The notes beneath the pieces are model-generated. The model saw only the letters and a list, made by a program, of their open reading frames with translations. It ran no database searches and was not told the origin of the DNA. The position numbers and the translations under genes are program-made. A stretch of DNA of 47,627 bases from JAUWOY01 sp034431315 (GTDB lineage Bacteria; Chloroflexota; Anaerolineae; VGOG01): NCBI GenBank assembly GCA_034431315.1, contig DAOUDK010000083.1:1-47627 (forward strand). Direction: 5' to 3'. Positions 7,188 to 15,258 of the stretch are shown in pieces (position 1 is the stretch's first letter; every line of letters begins with the position of its first letter).

Positions 7188-9448
7188 GCCAGTTCCTCCA
7201 AGCTTAACTGCGATAATGCGATTTCTCGGTAGGTTTCGCAGGTATCCATAAGTTGTTGGTGAGTGCCCTTGCCAACGATCCGGCCTTTCTCAAGCACAAT
7301 GATCTGATCCGCATTCTTGACCGTGGACACGCGTTGGGTCACGATCAGCACGGTGCTCGAATCGGCTTTCTTCTTGAGTGCCGCCCGTAGGGCGTAGTCG
7401 GTCTTAAAGTCCAGGGCCGAAAAGCTGTCGTCAAAGATATAGATGGGGGGTTTCTTGACCAGGGCGCGGGCGATGGACAGCCGCTGTTTCTGCCCCCCCG
7501 ATACATTCGTACCGCCTTGAGATATCTCGGCGTTCAAACCCTCCGGCTCGGCAAAGATGAATTCGCTCGCCTGTGCAATGTCAACTGCTTCTCGCACGGT
7601 TTCGGCGCTGGCGTTCTCGTCGGCGTACAGCAGGTTGCTTTCGATGGTGCCGGAGAACAGGGTGCCGGTTTGCGGAATGTAGCCGATCCTATCGCGCAGG
7701 TCGTGCTGGGTGACCTGGCGGATATCGACGCCATCCACCAAGACGGCGCCCTCAGTCACGTCGTAGAAACGGGGGATCAGGTTGACCAGGGTCGATTTCC
7801 CGCAGCCTGTTGAACCAATGAAGGCGGTGGTTTGACCAGGCTCGGCCGTAAAGGTGATGTTGCACAGCACGTTTTCCAGCGCGTCAGGATAGCGGAACGA
7901 GACGTCGCGGAACTCGATCAGCCCGCGGGATGAACCGGAAAACTGTACCGGTTGTTCGGGATCGCGGATCACAGAATCAGTCTCTAACACATCAGCGATA
8001 CGGTCGGCCGACACCGAAGCGCGCGGCAGAAAGATGAACAGCATGGTCAGCATCAGGAATGACATCACGATCTGCATGGCATACTGAATGAAGGCCATCA
8101 TATCGCCAACCTGCATGTTCGCCTCGGCCACCTGGTGAGCCCCGACCCAGATTATGGCCATAGCTAGCCCGTTCATGATGAGCATCATCAATGGCATCAC
8201 AATCACCATTAGCCGGTTTATAAATAGACTGACCGAGGTCAATTCGAGGTTGGCCTTGTCAAAGCGGTCCTCCTCGAACGCCTGCATGTTGAACGCCCGG
8301 ATGACCATCATGCCTGACAGATTTTCACGGGCGACCAGGTTTATCTGATCGATCAGTTTTTGCATCACCTTGAACTTGGGCAGGGCGATGGAAATGACGA
8401 TCACGACCAGGCCAATCAGCACCATCACCGCCACGGCGATGATCCACCACATTGACCCGCCCTTGCCGACGGCGCGGATGACGCCGCCAACACCCAATAT
8501 GGGCGCGTAAAAAACCAGGCGCACCAGCAACATAACCACCATCTGCACCTGGGTGACGTCATTGGTTGAGCGAGTGATCAGGGACGCAGTGGAAAAGGTG
8601 TTAAACTCGGTATTGGAAAAGCTTTCGATTTTGCGGAATACATCCCGGCGTATTTCGCGTGCTGTCCCGGCCGCCGTCTTGGCCGACAGATAGCCAACGG
8701 CGATGGTACAGACACCGGAAAGCAAGGCCAGCAGAAGCATCAAACCGCCGACGCGCAGGATATAGTTGGTCTGCAGTTTGTCCGTATCCATGCCAAGAGC
8801 CTCGTACTCTGCCTTGACGGGACCCACCGCCGCCTGAATGATCATGCTGTCCCCAAGCGTTCCAAATTGCTGGTTGACAGCGTCGGTCATTTGCTCCAAC
8901 TGGGCCGCAGGCAGTCGTCCCAACAGGGTGAAAACATCCATGCCTTGTGGGATCATACTTGGGTCGAACCCAAAATCCCCACCCGTTTCTGCGGCCTTGG
9001 CTGGATCAGCCATCATTTGCTCGATACTGGACACGGCCAGGATCGCTTTGCCCATCACGGGATTCAAACGAGCGATCTCTGTAAGCGAAGCGGCCTCTGC
9101 CCCGTCAACCTCATTCAGGACATAGATCGGTTCTTCTTCCAGAATGGGATAGTCTTGTGTAAGCGAAGCGACGTCATAGTCAGGCGAATCCTGATCCACC
9201 AGGGTGTAAGCACTGAGCACAGCCGTTTTGTCCTCAGCGCCCATGAAGATCACGAGCTTGTCCATCTCACTCTGGCGGATCGCAACCGGCACAGCATTTT
9301 CCACGCCGCCCTGCTGGATGCCGACGTTGACGATCCGCGAGAGATAATCAGGTAGCGCCAGATCAAAGTTTGCTTGCGCAAACAACAAGACAATGGCGAG
9401 TAGGATCATGGTCAGATAAGGTTTCAGGTATTTTTTCAATCGAATCAT
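7184..9448 (-). CDS. ABC exporter half-transporter, degenerate-site subunit with large external loop
   Basis: A 754-residue ABC exporter half. Walker A is GSTGCGKST and the signature NVSGGQKQRLSIARA is canonical. Walker B ends in D (IYIFDDSFSALD) and the switch histidine is Gln (IVTQRVSTV), so its own ATP site should be poorly hydrolytic. That is the known asymmetry of heterodimeric exporters, and the partner (5289-7187) supplies the missing residues. About 180 residues between the first helix (14-32) and the second (near 235) form a soluble, probably extracytoplasmic insertion. First gene of a two-gene operon with a strong promoter and no regulator beside it. Confidence 0.9.
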   Translation of the reverse strand: MIRLKKYLKPYLTMILLAIVLLFAQANFDLALPDYLSRIVNVGIQQGGVENAVPVAIRQSEMDKLVIFMGAEDKTAVLSAYTLVDQDSPDYDVASLTQDYPILEEEPIYVLNEVDGAEAASLTEIARLNPVMGKAILAVSSIEQMMADPAKAAETGGDFGFDPSMIPQGMDVFTLLGRLPAAQLEQMTDAVNQQFGTLGDSMIIQAAVGPVKAEYEALGMDTDKLQTNYILRVGGLMLLLALLSGVCTIAVGYLSAKTAAGTAREIRRDVFRKIESFSNTEFNTFSTASLITRSTNDVTQVQMVVMLLVRLVFYAPILGVGGVIRAVGKGGSMWWIIAVAVMVLIGLVVIVISIALPKFKVMQKLIDQINLVARENLSGMMVIRAFNMQAFEEDRFDKANLELTSVSLFINRLMVIVMPLMMLIMNGLAMAIIWVGAHQVAEANMQVGDMMAFIQYAMQIVMSFLMLTMLFIFLPRASVSADRIADVLETDSVIRDPEQPVQFSGSSRGLIEFRDVSFRYPDALENVLCNITFTAEPGQTTAFIGSTGCGKSTLVNLIPRFYDVTEGAVLVDGVDIRQVTQHDLRDRIGYIPQTGTLFSGTIESNLLYADENASAETVREAVDIAQASEFIFAEPEGLNAEISQGGTNVSGGQKQRLSIARALVKKPPIYIFDDSFSALDFKTDYALRAALKKKADSSTVLIVTQRVSTVKNADQIIVLEKGRIVGKGTHQQLMDTCETYREIALSQLSLEELA

Positions 9449-9498
9449 GGTAGATTGCTCTCCTATCTATTTTGAAGTCATTTAGGGTTCAGATACAG

Positions 9499-9527
9499 AT
9501 TATACCACCTGGAACGGAGCACGTCAA
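9499..9527 (-). promoter_or_regulatory. Sigma70 promoter of the ABC exporter operon
   Basis: Minus strand TTGACG (9527-9522), 17 bp, TATAAT (9504-9499), about 50 bp upstream of the 754-residue exporter gene. Confidence 0.7.
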
Positions 9528-9674
9528 AAAGGAGCACGGACTTGAGCCGCGCTCCCTTTTCCACTGCTCGTCCGATGTTCGATATCTCCCTCTACATCAA
9601 TCGCATGCCTCCCCTCAACTGTCCCAACATTCCGCCCTCCCTACGCCGGGGAGTTCTTCAGTGCTGCACTTCCA

Positions 9675-9700
9675 GAGCCTGCCCTGAGCCTGTCGAAGGG
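9675..9700. repeat. REP-like dispersed palindromic element
   Basis: On the minus strand CCCTTCGACAGGCTCAGGGC followed by AGGCTC, an imperfect palindrome of a type widely dispersed in bacterial genomes. A longer relative lies inside the phnC-like gene at 40161-40205. The rest of 9528-9766 shows no gene I can support. Confidence 0.5.
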
Positions 9701-9766
9701 TTCTTCGCACCTTCCATGGCCTTCGCTCTCGCTGACAAGCTCGGCTCTCCCTTGTTCCCCTCTCGG

Positions 9767-9993
9767 GGCTAACATTTCGGCGCTGCTGTGCGAAGCTTTG
9801 CTTCGCCATTCACTTCATGTTACGGGCTGCTGGTTTGCACCTCCTCCTCGGAGGGATACAGCGCTTCAGCACCATCAGTCACCTGATAGCACTGGTTGCC
9901 TGCTACGTGGCCCGCTGGCGGTTACCACGACCCGACTCGCATTGGTTAGCAAGCGACAGCTTTGCAGGGCACGATCAACGAGTAGTTATGCGC
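9767..9993 (-). other. attC-like site of cassette 2 (degenerate)
   Basis: Five bases after the stop of the HEPN gene the minus strand reads GCGCATAAC, which is complementary to the start of that gene's own cassette (TTATGCGGC at 10980-10972). The far end is GTTAGCC (9773-9767), which would begin the next cassette. At 227 bp it is long for an attC, and I find no convincing inner pairing except a GCGAAGC/GCTTCGC hairpin, so this boundary is tentative. Confidence 0.35.
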
Positions 9994-9998
9994 CAGCT

Positions 9999-10916
9999 CT
10001 ATTTGGCGCTTTCAGTAGTGGAGTTATCCTCCTCTGCGGATTCGGGACTCTCGCTCTTGCTGCTTCCAGTCATGTTACGCTGTGCCGTTCGTTCAGAGAA
10101 GTAGTCCTCCTCGACAGCTCGTTCTAATCCCTGAAGCAAATCCTTAGCAATGTCCAATGCCTGAGACCAATCAGGAGAAGGTTCCTCTCGAAAATGAGCA
10201 GTATGGGCAGCCCGGTTCCGCACTTGACGGAGTAAGTCAAAGTTTCTGGCAGTGTCTTGAGATATGAATCCATGGATTGCCAGATCATCAAGGAGATGGC
10301 GAGAATCAGGGGTGCGCCAAAACGGCATTGCCCTGGTTTTTGCAAGAGGCATTCCCATAAGGTCCATAATTTTCGCTTCTAACATACTATAAGCCTGTAA
10401 AACGGCAGCCTCTGGTGACAAATCGAAGAGTCTATCCAGTTGGGCATACTCATCTTCTTCTTCAGCCAGTCCAAGCACAGCGAGGTCTTCAACAGAAAGA
10501 TATGGCTTCAGGGTGTCTGACAAATCAACACCGTACTCTTCATCGAGAAAACGCTTGAAGAATGAAACAACTCGCCTCAAATAGTAGTAAACAGTTGCAG
10601 CATCTGGAAAGCCAAATCGGTGTTGGATCGTATTGCGGTCGTCAACAAGCAACTCGATTACCGGGCGCTCAGGTACATTGACACCAACCTCTTCCAACTT
10701 CTCGAAGGATTTCCAGATGGTGATAGTTAGAGGCTTATTCGACTGGTATATGCTAACCCCCTCATCGACTAGACGGTCTTTCAGAATCAGTTCTATTGCG
10801 TTCGCCAGATGGAGGATAACAAACTTGTACTTACGTTCATTGCCTTGCGTATAAAGCTCGGTTGAATGAGCAAGCAATTCTATAGCACTCACGAATAAGG
10901 GGGAATCATCACTCAT
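9999..10916 (-). CDS. HEPN-like protein, possibly two HEPN domains
   Basis: A 305-residue soluble protein I do not recognise as a named family. Two helical halves each end in an RX4H pattern typical of HEPN ribonucleases: RNTIQH in the N-terminal half and RNRAAH in the C-terminal half. The first half (FVILHLANAIELILKDRL) resembles HEPN proteins that act in toxin and antiphage systems. The C-terminal 40 residues are polar and low-complexity. AAGGAG precedes the ATG. The gene is enclosed by integron-like recombination motifs and follows another HEPN/DUF4145-like cassette. RNA cleavage is an inference from the motifs. Confidence 0.6.
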   Translation of the reverse strand: MSDDSPLFVSAIELLAHSTELYTQGNERKYKFVILHLANAIELILKDRLVDEGVSIYQSNKPLTITIWKSFEKLEEVGVNVPERPVIELLVDDRNTIQHRFGFPDAATVYYYLRRVVSFFKRFLDEEYGVDLSDTLKPYLSVEDLAVLGLAEEEDEYAQLDRLFDLSPEAAVLQAYSMLEAKIMDLMGMPLAKTRAMPFWRTPDSRHLLDDLAIHGFISQDTARNFDLLRQVRNRAAHTAHFREEPSPDWSQALDIAKDLLQGLERAVEEDYFSERTAQRNMTGSSKSESPESAEEDNSTTESAK

Positions 10917-10974
10917 TAGGAATCTCCTTAGCCTTTCACTTTATCTCACGGAATTGCTCGTTTGGATGGCTGCC

Positions 10975-11106
10975 GCATAATGGCTCGCGCTTCACCTGCC
11001 ATGCGGGTTTGCAGCGTATCCTCCAGTGCAAGATTCCCTCCAACAACGACGCTACTTCCGAATTCGAGCCGCGATCAGCTTGGTCGGGTGAAGTGCTTGT
11101 TAGCCC
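10975..11106 (-). other. attC-like site of cassette 1
   Basis: Minus strand, 8 nt after the stop of the 220-residue gene: GGGCTAACAAGCACTTCACC at one end and GGTGAAGCGCGAGCCATTATGC at the other, paired as an imperfect palindrome over 132 bp. GGGCTAAC is complementary to the start of its own cassette (GTTAGCCC at 11815-11808), as required for a real R''/R' pair. The outer core reads ATTATGC instead of GTTATGC, so one boundary base appears mutated. Confidence 0.5.
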
Positions 11107-11114
11107 GCAACGTA

Positions 11115-11777
11115 CTAGCTCCGAAACTCTGTTGCTAGGAATCGCTCAACATCTTCTATGAGCCTCTGAACATCCTCGTCACTATACTCATTGAACCTGC
11201 CGTGAGCTGCGGCATTGCCTACGTCAAGCCAAGCCTGGATAAGTCTCCATTGAGGCTGTGGATATCTTCCCAACTTGCGTAGTTCATCGTTGACCTGGGA
11301 TACCCTTTGGTTGTCGTTAACTCCCTCGCTTCTCGCTATCCTTTTCAGTGCGTCCTCAAGAACGACTCGTGCAAGAACAGCAGCAGGGTCTTTATGTCCA
11401 CTCTGGTTAAGGTGTCTTGCCTCTTCCAAAACTGAGTCAAACACCTCGCCTGCAATCAGAAACTCTTGACCGACAAGAAAGCCGCTTTCTAGGTCGTCTA
11501 GAGCTCCGATCAAGAGACCTTGTATAGCTTGGACTTCATACACACGAGCAATAGCCTGACTCGTGAGTTCCAGCATTTGTCTATGGTGGGGACTACCTTG
11601 ACCAAAAGTCACTTCAATGATGTTCTTCAGCTTCACCAACCAAGCATTGAGCCCGGCTTCATCTTCTATGTACGAGTCTCCAAACTCTGAAGGTTTCCCA
11701 AGAGCAGCTATTTCTCGGCTTTCCTCGATAAGTGCCTTTATGCGATCTGCATATCGTCTGTGCTTGGGACTCAGCAT
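11115..11777 (-). CDS. HEPN/DUF4145-like protein of unknown function
   Basis: A 220-residue, mostly helical soluble protein. Its C-terminal part (WLDVGNAAAHGRF, then SDEDVQRLIEDVERFL) resembles the end of DUF4145/HEPN-like domains, where a GNxAAH motif precedes the last helix. The arginine expected four residues before the histidine is absent, so catalytic ability is doubtful. The start has AAAAGGAG upstream. The gene lies about 120 nt downstream of a consensus promoter and directly after a GTTAGCC core, which is the normal layout of a first integron cassette. Function unknown; defence is only suggested by fold and context. Confidence 0.55.
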   Translation of the reverse strand: MLSPKHRRYADRIKALIEESREIAALGKPSEFGDSYIEDEAGLNAWLVKLKNIIEVTFGQGSPHHRQMLELTSQAIARVYEVQAIQGLLIGALDDLESGFLVGQEFLIAGEVFDSVLEEARHLNQSGHKDPAAVLARVVLEDALKRIARSEGVNDNQRVSQVNDELRKLGRYPQPQWRLIQAWLDVGNAAAHGRFNEYSDEDVQRLIEDVERFLATEFRS

Positions 11778-11807
11778 ACTGGACTCCTTTTGCAGCAGGG
11801 GTTTTGA

Positions 11808-11815
11808 GGGCTAAC
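11808..11815 (-). other. Integron-like core site in front of cassette 1
   Basis: Minus strand GTTAGCCC, 38 nt before the ATG of the 220-residue gene and matching the R'' arm found after its stop. A small inverted repeat (ACGG...CCGT) sits just upstream near 11826-11841. No integrase gene is visible in the window. Confidence 0.4.
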
Positions 11816-11895
11816 TATTGACTTACGGGATTTTTCCGTATGATGCCCAGACAAGGCTTTTGTGGAAACCCGTGGGACTTCTCTTGTTGCTCGTT

Positions 11896-11924
11896 ATTAT
11901 ACAGCGGAAGCCCTTGCAAGTCAA
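11896..11924 (-). promoter_or_regulatory. Sigma70 promoter (module copy B)
   Basis: Minus strand TTGACT (11924-11919), 17 bp, TATAAT (11901-11896). It reads into the two HEPN-like cassette genes. The spacer differs from copy A at only two bases. Confidence 0.7.
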
Positions 11925-11957
11925 CCACCAGTACTACGCCCGGCCCGAAAAGCAAAA

Positions 11958-11982
11958 GCGGGAGGCATCTCAAACCTCCCAC
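11958..11982 (-). terminator. Rho-independent terminator (module copy B)
   Basis: Stem GTGGGAGG/CCTCCCGC (one G-U pair) followed on the minus strand by TTTTGCTTTT. It lies 27 nt past the GNAT gene and would end the PadR/HAAS operon. Confidence 0.7.
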
Positions 11983-12008
11983 TTCGCTTTTAGACCCCTT
12001 CTCAGCAA

Positions 12009-12431
12009 CTACTCGATGTACCGAGACATCATGACCAGCTCAACCCGCTGGGTCCAGCCGATGCTCTTCCAGAAGGCAACGGTGTCTTGGCTGTCGGCGA
12101 AGACAAAGATGTGGCACTTGGCAATCTCGGCTCGCCTGAGGGCGGACAGGCATCGGTCAACCAGCGCTCGGCCCAGTCCCTGGCGGCGATAGGACTTGCC
12201 GACGGCCAGGTGGTGGATGTAGCCGCGCCTGCCATCGTGACCGCAGAGGACAGCCCCCACGAGACGCTCTCCATCATGGGCCACAAAGCTCAGGCCAGGA
12301 TTGCAATCGAGATAGCGCGCTATGCTTTCTTCCGAATCCGCGTCACTTAACCCCACGCCCTCGGAGGCCCGCCAGAGGGCAAGCACCTCGTCGTAGTCTT
12401 GAGCGGCCATCTCTCGTATCACGATACTCAT
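12009..12431 (-). CDS. GNAT-family N-acetyltransferase
   Basis: 140 residues, the usual size of a single GNAT domain. The acetyl-CoA pyrophosphate-binding motif A is YRRQGLGRALVD, preceded by the beta-strand YIHHLAV and followed by the C-terminal FWKSIGW strand-turn. These place it near the YpeA/RimI-like group, but the substrate cannot be told. The start overlaps the stop of the HEAT-repeat gene by 4 nt (ATGA). Last gene of the PadR/HAAS operon, ended by a clear terminator. Confidence 0.9.
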   Translation of the reverse strand: MSIVIREMAAQDYDEVLALWRASEGVGLSDADSEESIARYLDCNPGLSFVAHDGERLVGAVLCGHDGRRGYIHHLAVGKSYRRQGLGRALVDRCLSALRRAEIAKCHIFVFADSQDTVAFWKSIGWTQRVELVMMSRYIE

Positions 12432-12943
12432 GGGCCCAATCTCTCCAGCAACTTGCGCCCTCGACTCTTCATGGCCGGGCTGCCCGTTCTGGTGAGCTCT
12501 TCCAACAACGGGACTACCTGGGATCGAAGGCCGGCGTCCTGCTCCGCCAAATCGGCCAGGGCCTGCATCGAAAACGTCTTGACGATCTTGCTCTCGTCGC
12601 TGAGATAGTCCAGGAGTATCTCCACCACGACTGCCCGTTCATCCTCGCCCAGCTCTAGCCGGGGAATCATCTGGGCGACGTGCCAGCGAACCTCCTGCTG
12701 CTCGATTTTCGCCACTTGCTGGATCAGCTTCGTTTTGTAAGGCTGGAGGTACTCTGGGCGTTTGGCGGTTATTTTCTCGATCGCGTCAGCAGACCGCATT
12801 CTGACAACTGGATCGTCGCCAAGCATGGCGCAGAATACCGCCTCGAACAGGGTGGGATCGTTCAACACGTCAGCAACGACTTCGCTAACTCTCCCGATGG
12901 AGCGCCGATCACCACCTGCCAGTTTTCTCAGAACGTCGTTCAT
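12428..12943 (-). CDS. HEAT-repeat protein
   Basis: 171 residues built of paired amphipathic helices with repeat signatures such as DPVVRMRSADAIEKI, VRWHVAQMIPRL and KIVKTFSMQALADLA. HEAT proteins act as binding scaffolds; no enzyme motif is visible. GAGGAG precedes the ATG by 6 nt, and the end is coupled to the GNAT gene. A partner role for the acetyltransferase is possible but not shown. Confidence 0.8.
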   Translation of the reverse strand: MNDVLRKLAGGDRRSIGRVSEVVADVLNDPTLFEAVFCAMLGDDPVVRMRSADAIEKITAKRPEYLQPYKTKLIQQVAKIEQQEVRWHVAQMIPRLELGEDERAVVVEILLDYLSDESKIVKTFSMQALADLAEQDAGLRSQVVPLLEELTRTGSPAMKSRGRKLLERLGP

Positions 12944-12977
12944 TAGCTTCTCCTCAGAGGAGCGAGGACGAAGGCCC

Positions 12978-13778
12978 TCACCGACGCGCCAGTCGCCAGG
13001 CCAGCCTCCCCAGGGCGTGGAACCACCACGGCCCCACGAGCAAGGCCGAGCTGACCACGACGCAGAAAGCCAGCGACACGGCGACCGAGAGGGGCATCGG
13101 CTGGGGCGGGAACCAGACCAAAATCCCTGGGTAGTCGGAGTAGAATATGGAGACCCAGGAGACGGAGACGACGATGGCCAGGTTGGCCGCCAGCAGCACC
13201 CCCATCCGCTCCCAGGACCTCCGCCCTCGCACGAAGGCGATCACCGCCAGTGCTGCCACCACCCCGGCAGCCACCATCAGCGGCCCCTCCACCCACACGT
13301 ACACCTCGTCCAGCCACAACAGCGACCAGAACATCGGCACCCAGGAGAAGGCGGCCAGGCAGGCGGTGGTCCAGTCCCGGTCGGCCAGCCAGAAGAAGAC
13401 GACGGCACAACTGGTCAGCCAGACTAAGAAAGCCGCGGTGTGCAGCGGGCCAGGGAGGGTGATGATAATTAGGAAGTAGAACACCACCATGGTGTATCCC
13501 AGCCAGGGGGCTGACCAGCGGGGCCAGCGCCGCCACCAGGCGTAGGCGGTCACCGCCAGGCAGAGGACGACGAAGGCCAGGTCGAAGACTCTGCCTGGCA
13601 GCCGCTGTCCCGGCATCAGGTAGTTGGACCACAGACCGGATATACTCATTGCCAACACGAACAACAGGTGGGGCAACGCCGCCAAGAGCGCCTCACCCCA
13701 GGTGCCCCGCCCGTGCACCTGCTTCAACTCCCGGCCCATCTCGGTCGGATCGCCCAACGCTTCTATTGCCTTTTCCAT
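12978..13778 (-). CDS. Membrane protein with partial HAAS-like N-terminus
   Basis: 266 residues. The first 25 (MEKAIEALGDPTEMGRELKQ, then VHGRG) match the second half of a HAAS domain, the helical region found beside PadR regulators; the first half (LPxxxRxxxxEL...HLEE) is missing. About seven hydrophobic segments follow. The chosen ATG has GGAGGAGG at 7 nt; an upstream in-frame ATG at 13793 would consume that ribosome site as codons, so it is rejected. Third HAAS-type gene of the operon and shortened relative to its relatives at 15259 and 17222. Confidence 0.75.
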   Translation of the reverse strand: MEKAIEALGDPTEMGRELKQVHGRGTWGEALLAALPHLLFVLAMSISGLWSNYLMPGQRLPGRVFDLAFVVLCLAVTAYAWWRRWPRWSAPWLGYTMVVFYFLIIITLPGPLHTAAFLVWLTSCAVVFFWLADRDWTTACLAAFSWVPMFWSLLWLDEVYVWVEGPLMVAAGVVAALAVIAFVRGRRSWERMGVLLAANLAIVVSVSWVSIFYSDYPGILVWFPPQPMPLSVAVSLAFCVVVSSALLVGPWWFHALGRLAWRLARR

Positions 13779-13829
13779 GCTTGCCTCCTCCATTCATTCT
13801 CCCAACCACCAATCTACCAACCTACCAGC

Positions 13830-14537
13830 CTACGGCTGCGGCGGCGGGCCAGCATCTTCGGGGATGGGCGGGCCGTCGGGTAGACTGCGCAGGTAATCGC
13901 AGGAGACGGATTTCAGGTCCTCCCACAGGTAACCCTGGGCCTCAAAGGTGGGAATGTCCTTGATCCAGCGTTTCTGGCCGTTCTCCAGGGCGTAGATGTG
14001 AGGGCTGCCCTCGCACTTAAGTAGCACGTGGACGGGCCGGCCTGGCTCGAATTGCTCCAGGAAGCTGTCTTCCACAATGTGCACCTGCTCCCAGCGGTAA
14101 TCGAAGAACTCAAAAGCCTCCAGGCTGCTGATCCAACGCAGCTTGTCGTCCTCCAGGACGTATATGTCCGTGCCGCTGCCCTTGAGCACCAGGCCGTCGC
14201 GGATGACCAGGGAAGCGGTGTCGGGCATGATGCGGGCCAGGCTGGTGCCGTAGCGGGTAATGGGGACGTTGATCACCACCACCAACGCTACCAGGACCAG
14301 CAGCAGGCGGCCCAGGGTACGGCCCAGGTTGATGCTGGGCAGAGGTGGCGGGGATGTCCGGCTCTCCTCAGCCGGCTTCTCAGCGATCGGCTCCGGCGCT
14401 GATGGCTCTGCCGTTGGCTGCGGAGTCGGGGAAGATGGGGTCTGGCGGGCGGCCTGCCGTTCCAGCAGGGCATCCAGCAGCAGATCCAGAACCTGCTCAG
14501 TGGTGGAGGGTTTTGGAGATGTCGGTCGCTCACTCAT
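13830..14537 (-). CDS. Single-pass membrane protein with two tandem xRWI repeats
   Basis: 235 residues: a Pro/Ser/Thr/Glu-rich cytoplasmic tail, one membrane helix near 75-95 (LGRLLLVLVALVVVINVPIT), then two tandem repeats of about 48 residues. The repeats share the pattern IYxLExxxxRWIxxxxxFExxxYxWExxxxV (DIYVLEDDKLRWI and HIYALENGQKRWI). Such repeats are common in exported proteins of Chloroflexota and Gram-positives, with no settled function. AGGAGG precedes the ATG. Confidence 0.75.
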   Translation of the reverse strand: MSERPTSPKPSTTEQVLDLLLDALLERQAARQTPSSPTPQPTAEPSAPEPIAEKPAEESRTSPPPLPSINLGRTLGRLLLVLVALVVVINVPITRYGTSLARIMPDTASLVIRDGLVLKGSGTDIYVLEDDKLRWISSLEAFEFFDYRWEQVHIVEDSFLEQFEPGRPVHVLLKCEGSPHIYALENGQKRWIKDIPTFEAQGYLWEDLKSVSCDYLRSLPDGPPIPEDAGPPPQP

Positions 14538-14546
14538 AGCTGCCTC

Positions 14547-15236
14547 CTATTTCACCACGAAGAAGCCCAGTATCTCACCGATGCTGACCAGGACGTTGGC
14601 GTAGAAGTTGCCGCCGAGCTGACGGAATAGCTCGAACTTCATGCTGGGAGCACCGATGAAGGGCCGCAGTGTCCAGGCCATCTGACTGCCCACAAAACCG
14701 TAGACCAGGATCCAGAGACGGAGCACCCAGCGGCGGGCTTGGGCCCCTTCCTTGCCCGAGGCTGCAATCACCTGCATCCCCTGGCTGAGGAAAACCACCC
14801 CCATGCCGCCAGCGATGGTGAAGATAGCTACGTTGAGCAGTTTGAAGAACTGGTACTGGCTGGTGGTCAGCAGGAAGAAGAGGGTGATGGGAGCGAAGCT
14901 GAGCAACAACACCGCCGTGACGGTGATGGCCGTCAGGATGAGAGCGATATTCTGGGTCAGACTCTGTTTGGAGCCGAAGAGGACGTTGAAGAAGTACAGG
15001 GTAGGGGAGCAGACGATGAGGGTGGCCAGGAAGAGGATGGGCAGCTTGACGGCAGAGCTGAGAGCCTGCCACAGGCTGTGGGTAGAGCCCATCACCGCCC
15101 CGTAGAGGGCCAGGAAGGCGATGCTGGAGACCAGCATCGCCCGCATTTTCTCCGGCAGGCCGATGCCCTCGCGTATCTCGTCGAAGAAATGATACCGGTT
15201 GCGCAGGATGATTTCGATGATGGCCAGGTCTTTCAT
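14547..15236 (-). CDS. Multi-pass membrane protein, Yip1-like
   Basis: 229 residues with about five to six hydrophobic segments and a short cytoplasmic N-terminus (IILRNRYHFFDEIREG). The layout and text (YGAVMG, then FFNVLFGSKQSL, then RPFIGAPSMKFELFR) resemble Yip1-domain-like proteins often found in tandem with the xRWI-type neighbour. GGAGG lies 7 nt before the ATG. Function unknown. Confidence 0.65.
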   Translation of the reverse strand: MKDLAIIEIILRNRYHFFDEIREGIGLPEKMRAMLVSSIAFLALYGAVMGSTHSLWQALSSAVKLPILFLATLIVCSPTLYFFNVLFGSKQSLTQNIALILTAITVTAVLLLSFAPITLFFLLTTSQYQFFKLLNVAIFTIAGGMGVVFLSQGMQVIAASGKEGAQARRWVLRLWILVYGFVGSQMAWTLRPFIGAPSMKFELFRQLGGNFYANVLVSIGEILGFFVVK

Positions 15237-15258
15237 ATAGACACCTCCAGAAGTGTTG

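Larger units (their letters stand above)
11886..11982 (-). repeat. 97-bp terminator-promoter module, copy B
   Basis: Ungapped counterpart of 5004-5100. Several hairpin changes are compensated or tolerated (stem G-C to G-U, loop variable) while the promoter hexamers are retained, which suggests both halves are under selection. Confidence 0.75.

Noticed and set aside
11778..11840. Integron attI site and integrase
   Set aside because: No integrase gene in the window and the region upstream of the core shows no recognisable attI organisation.
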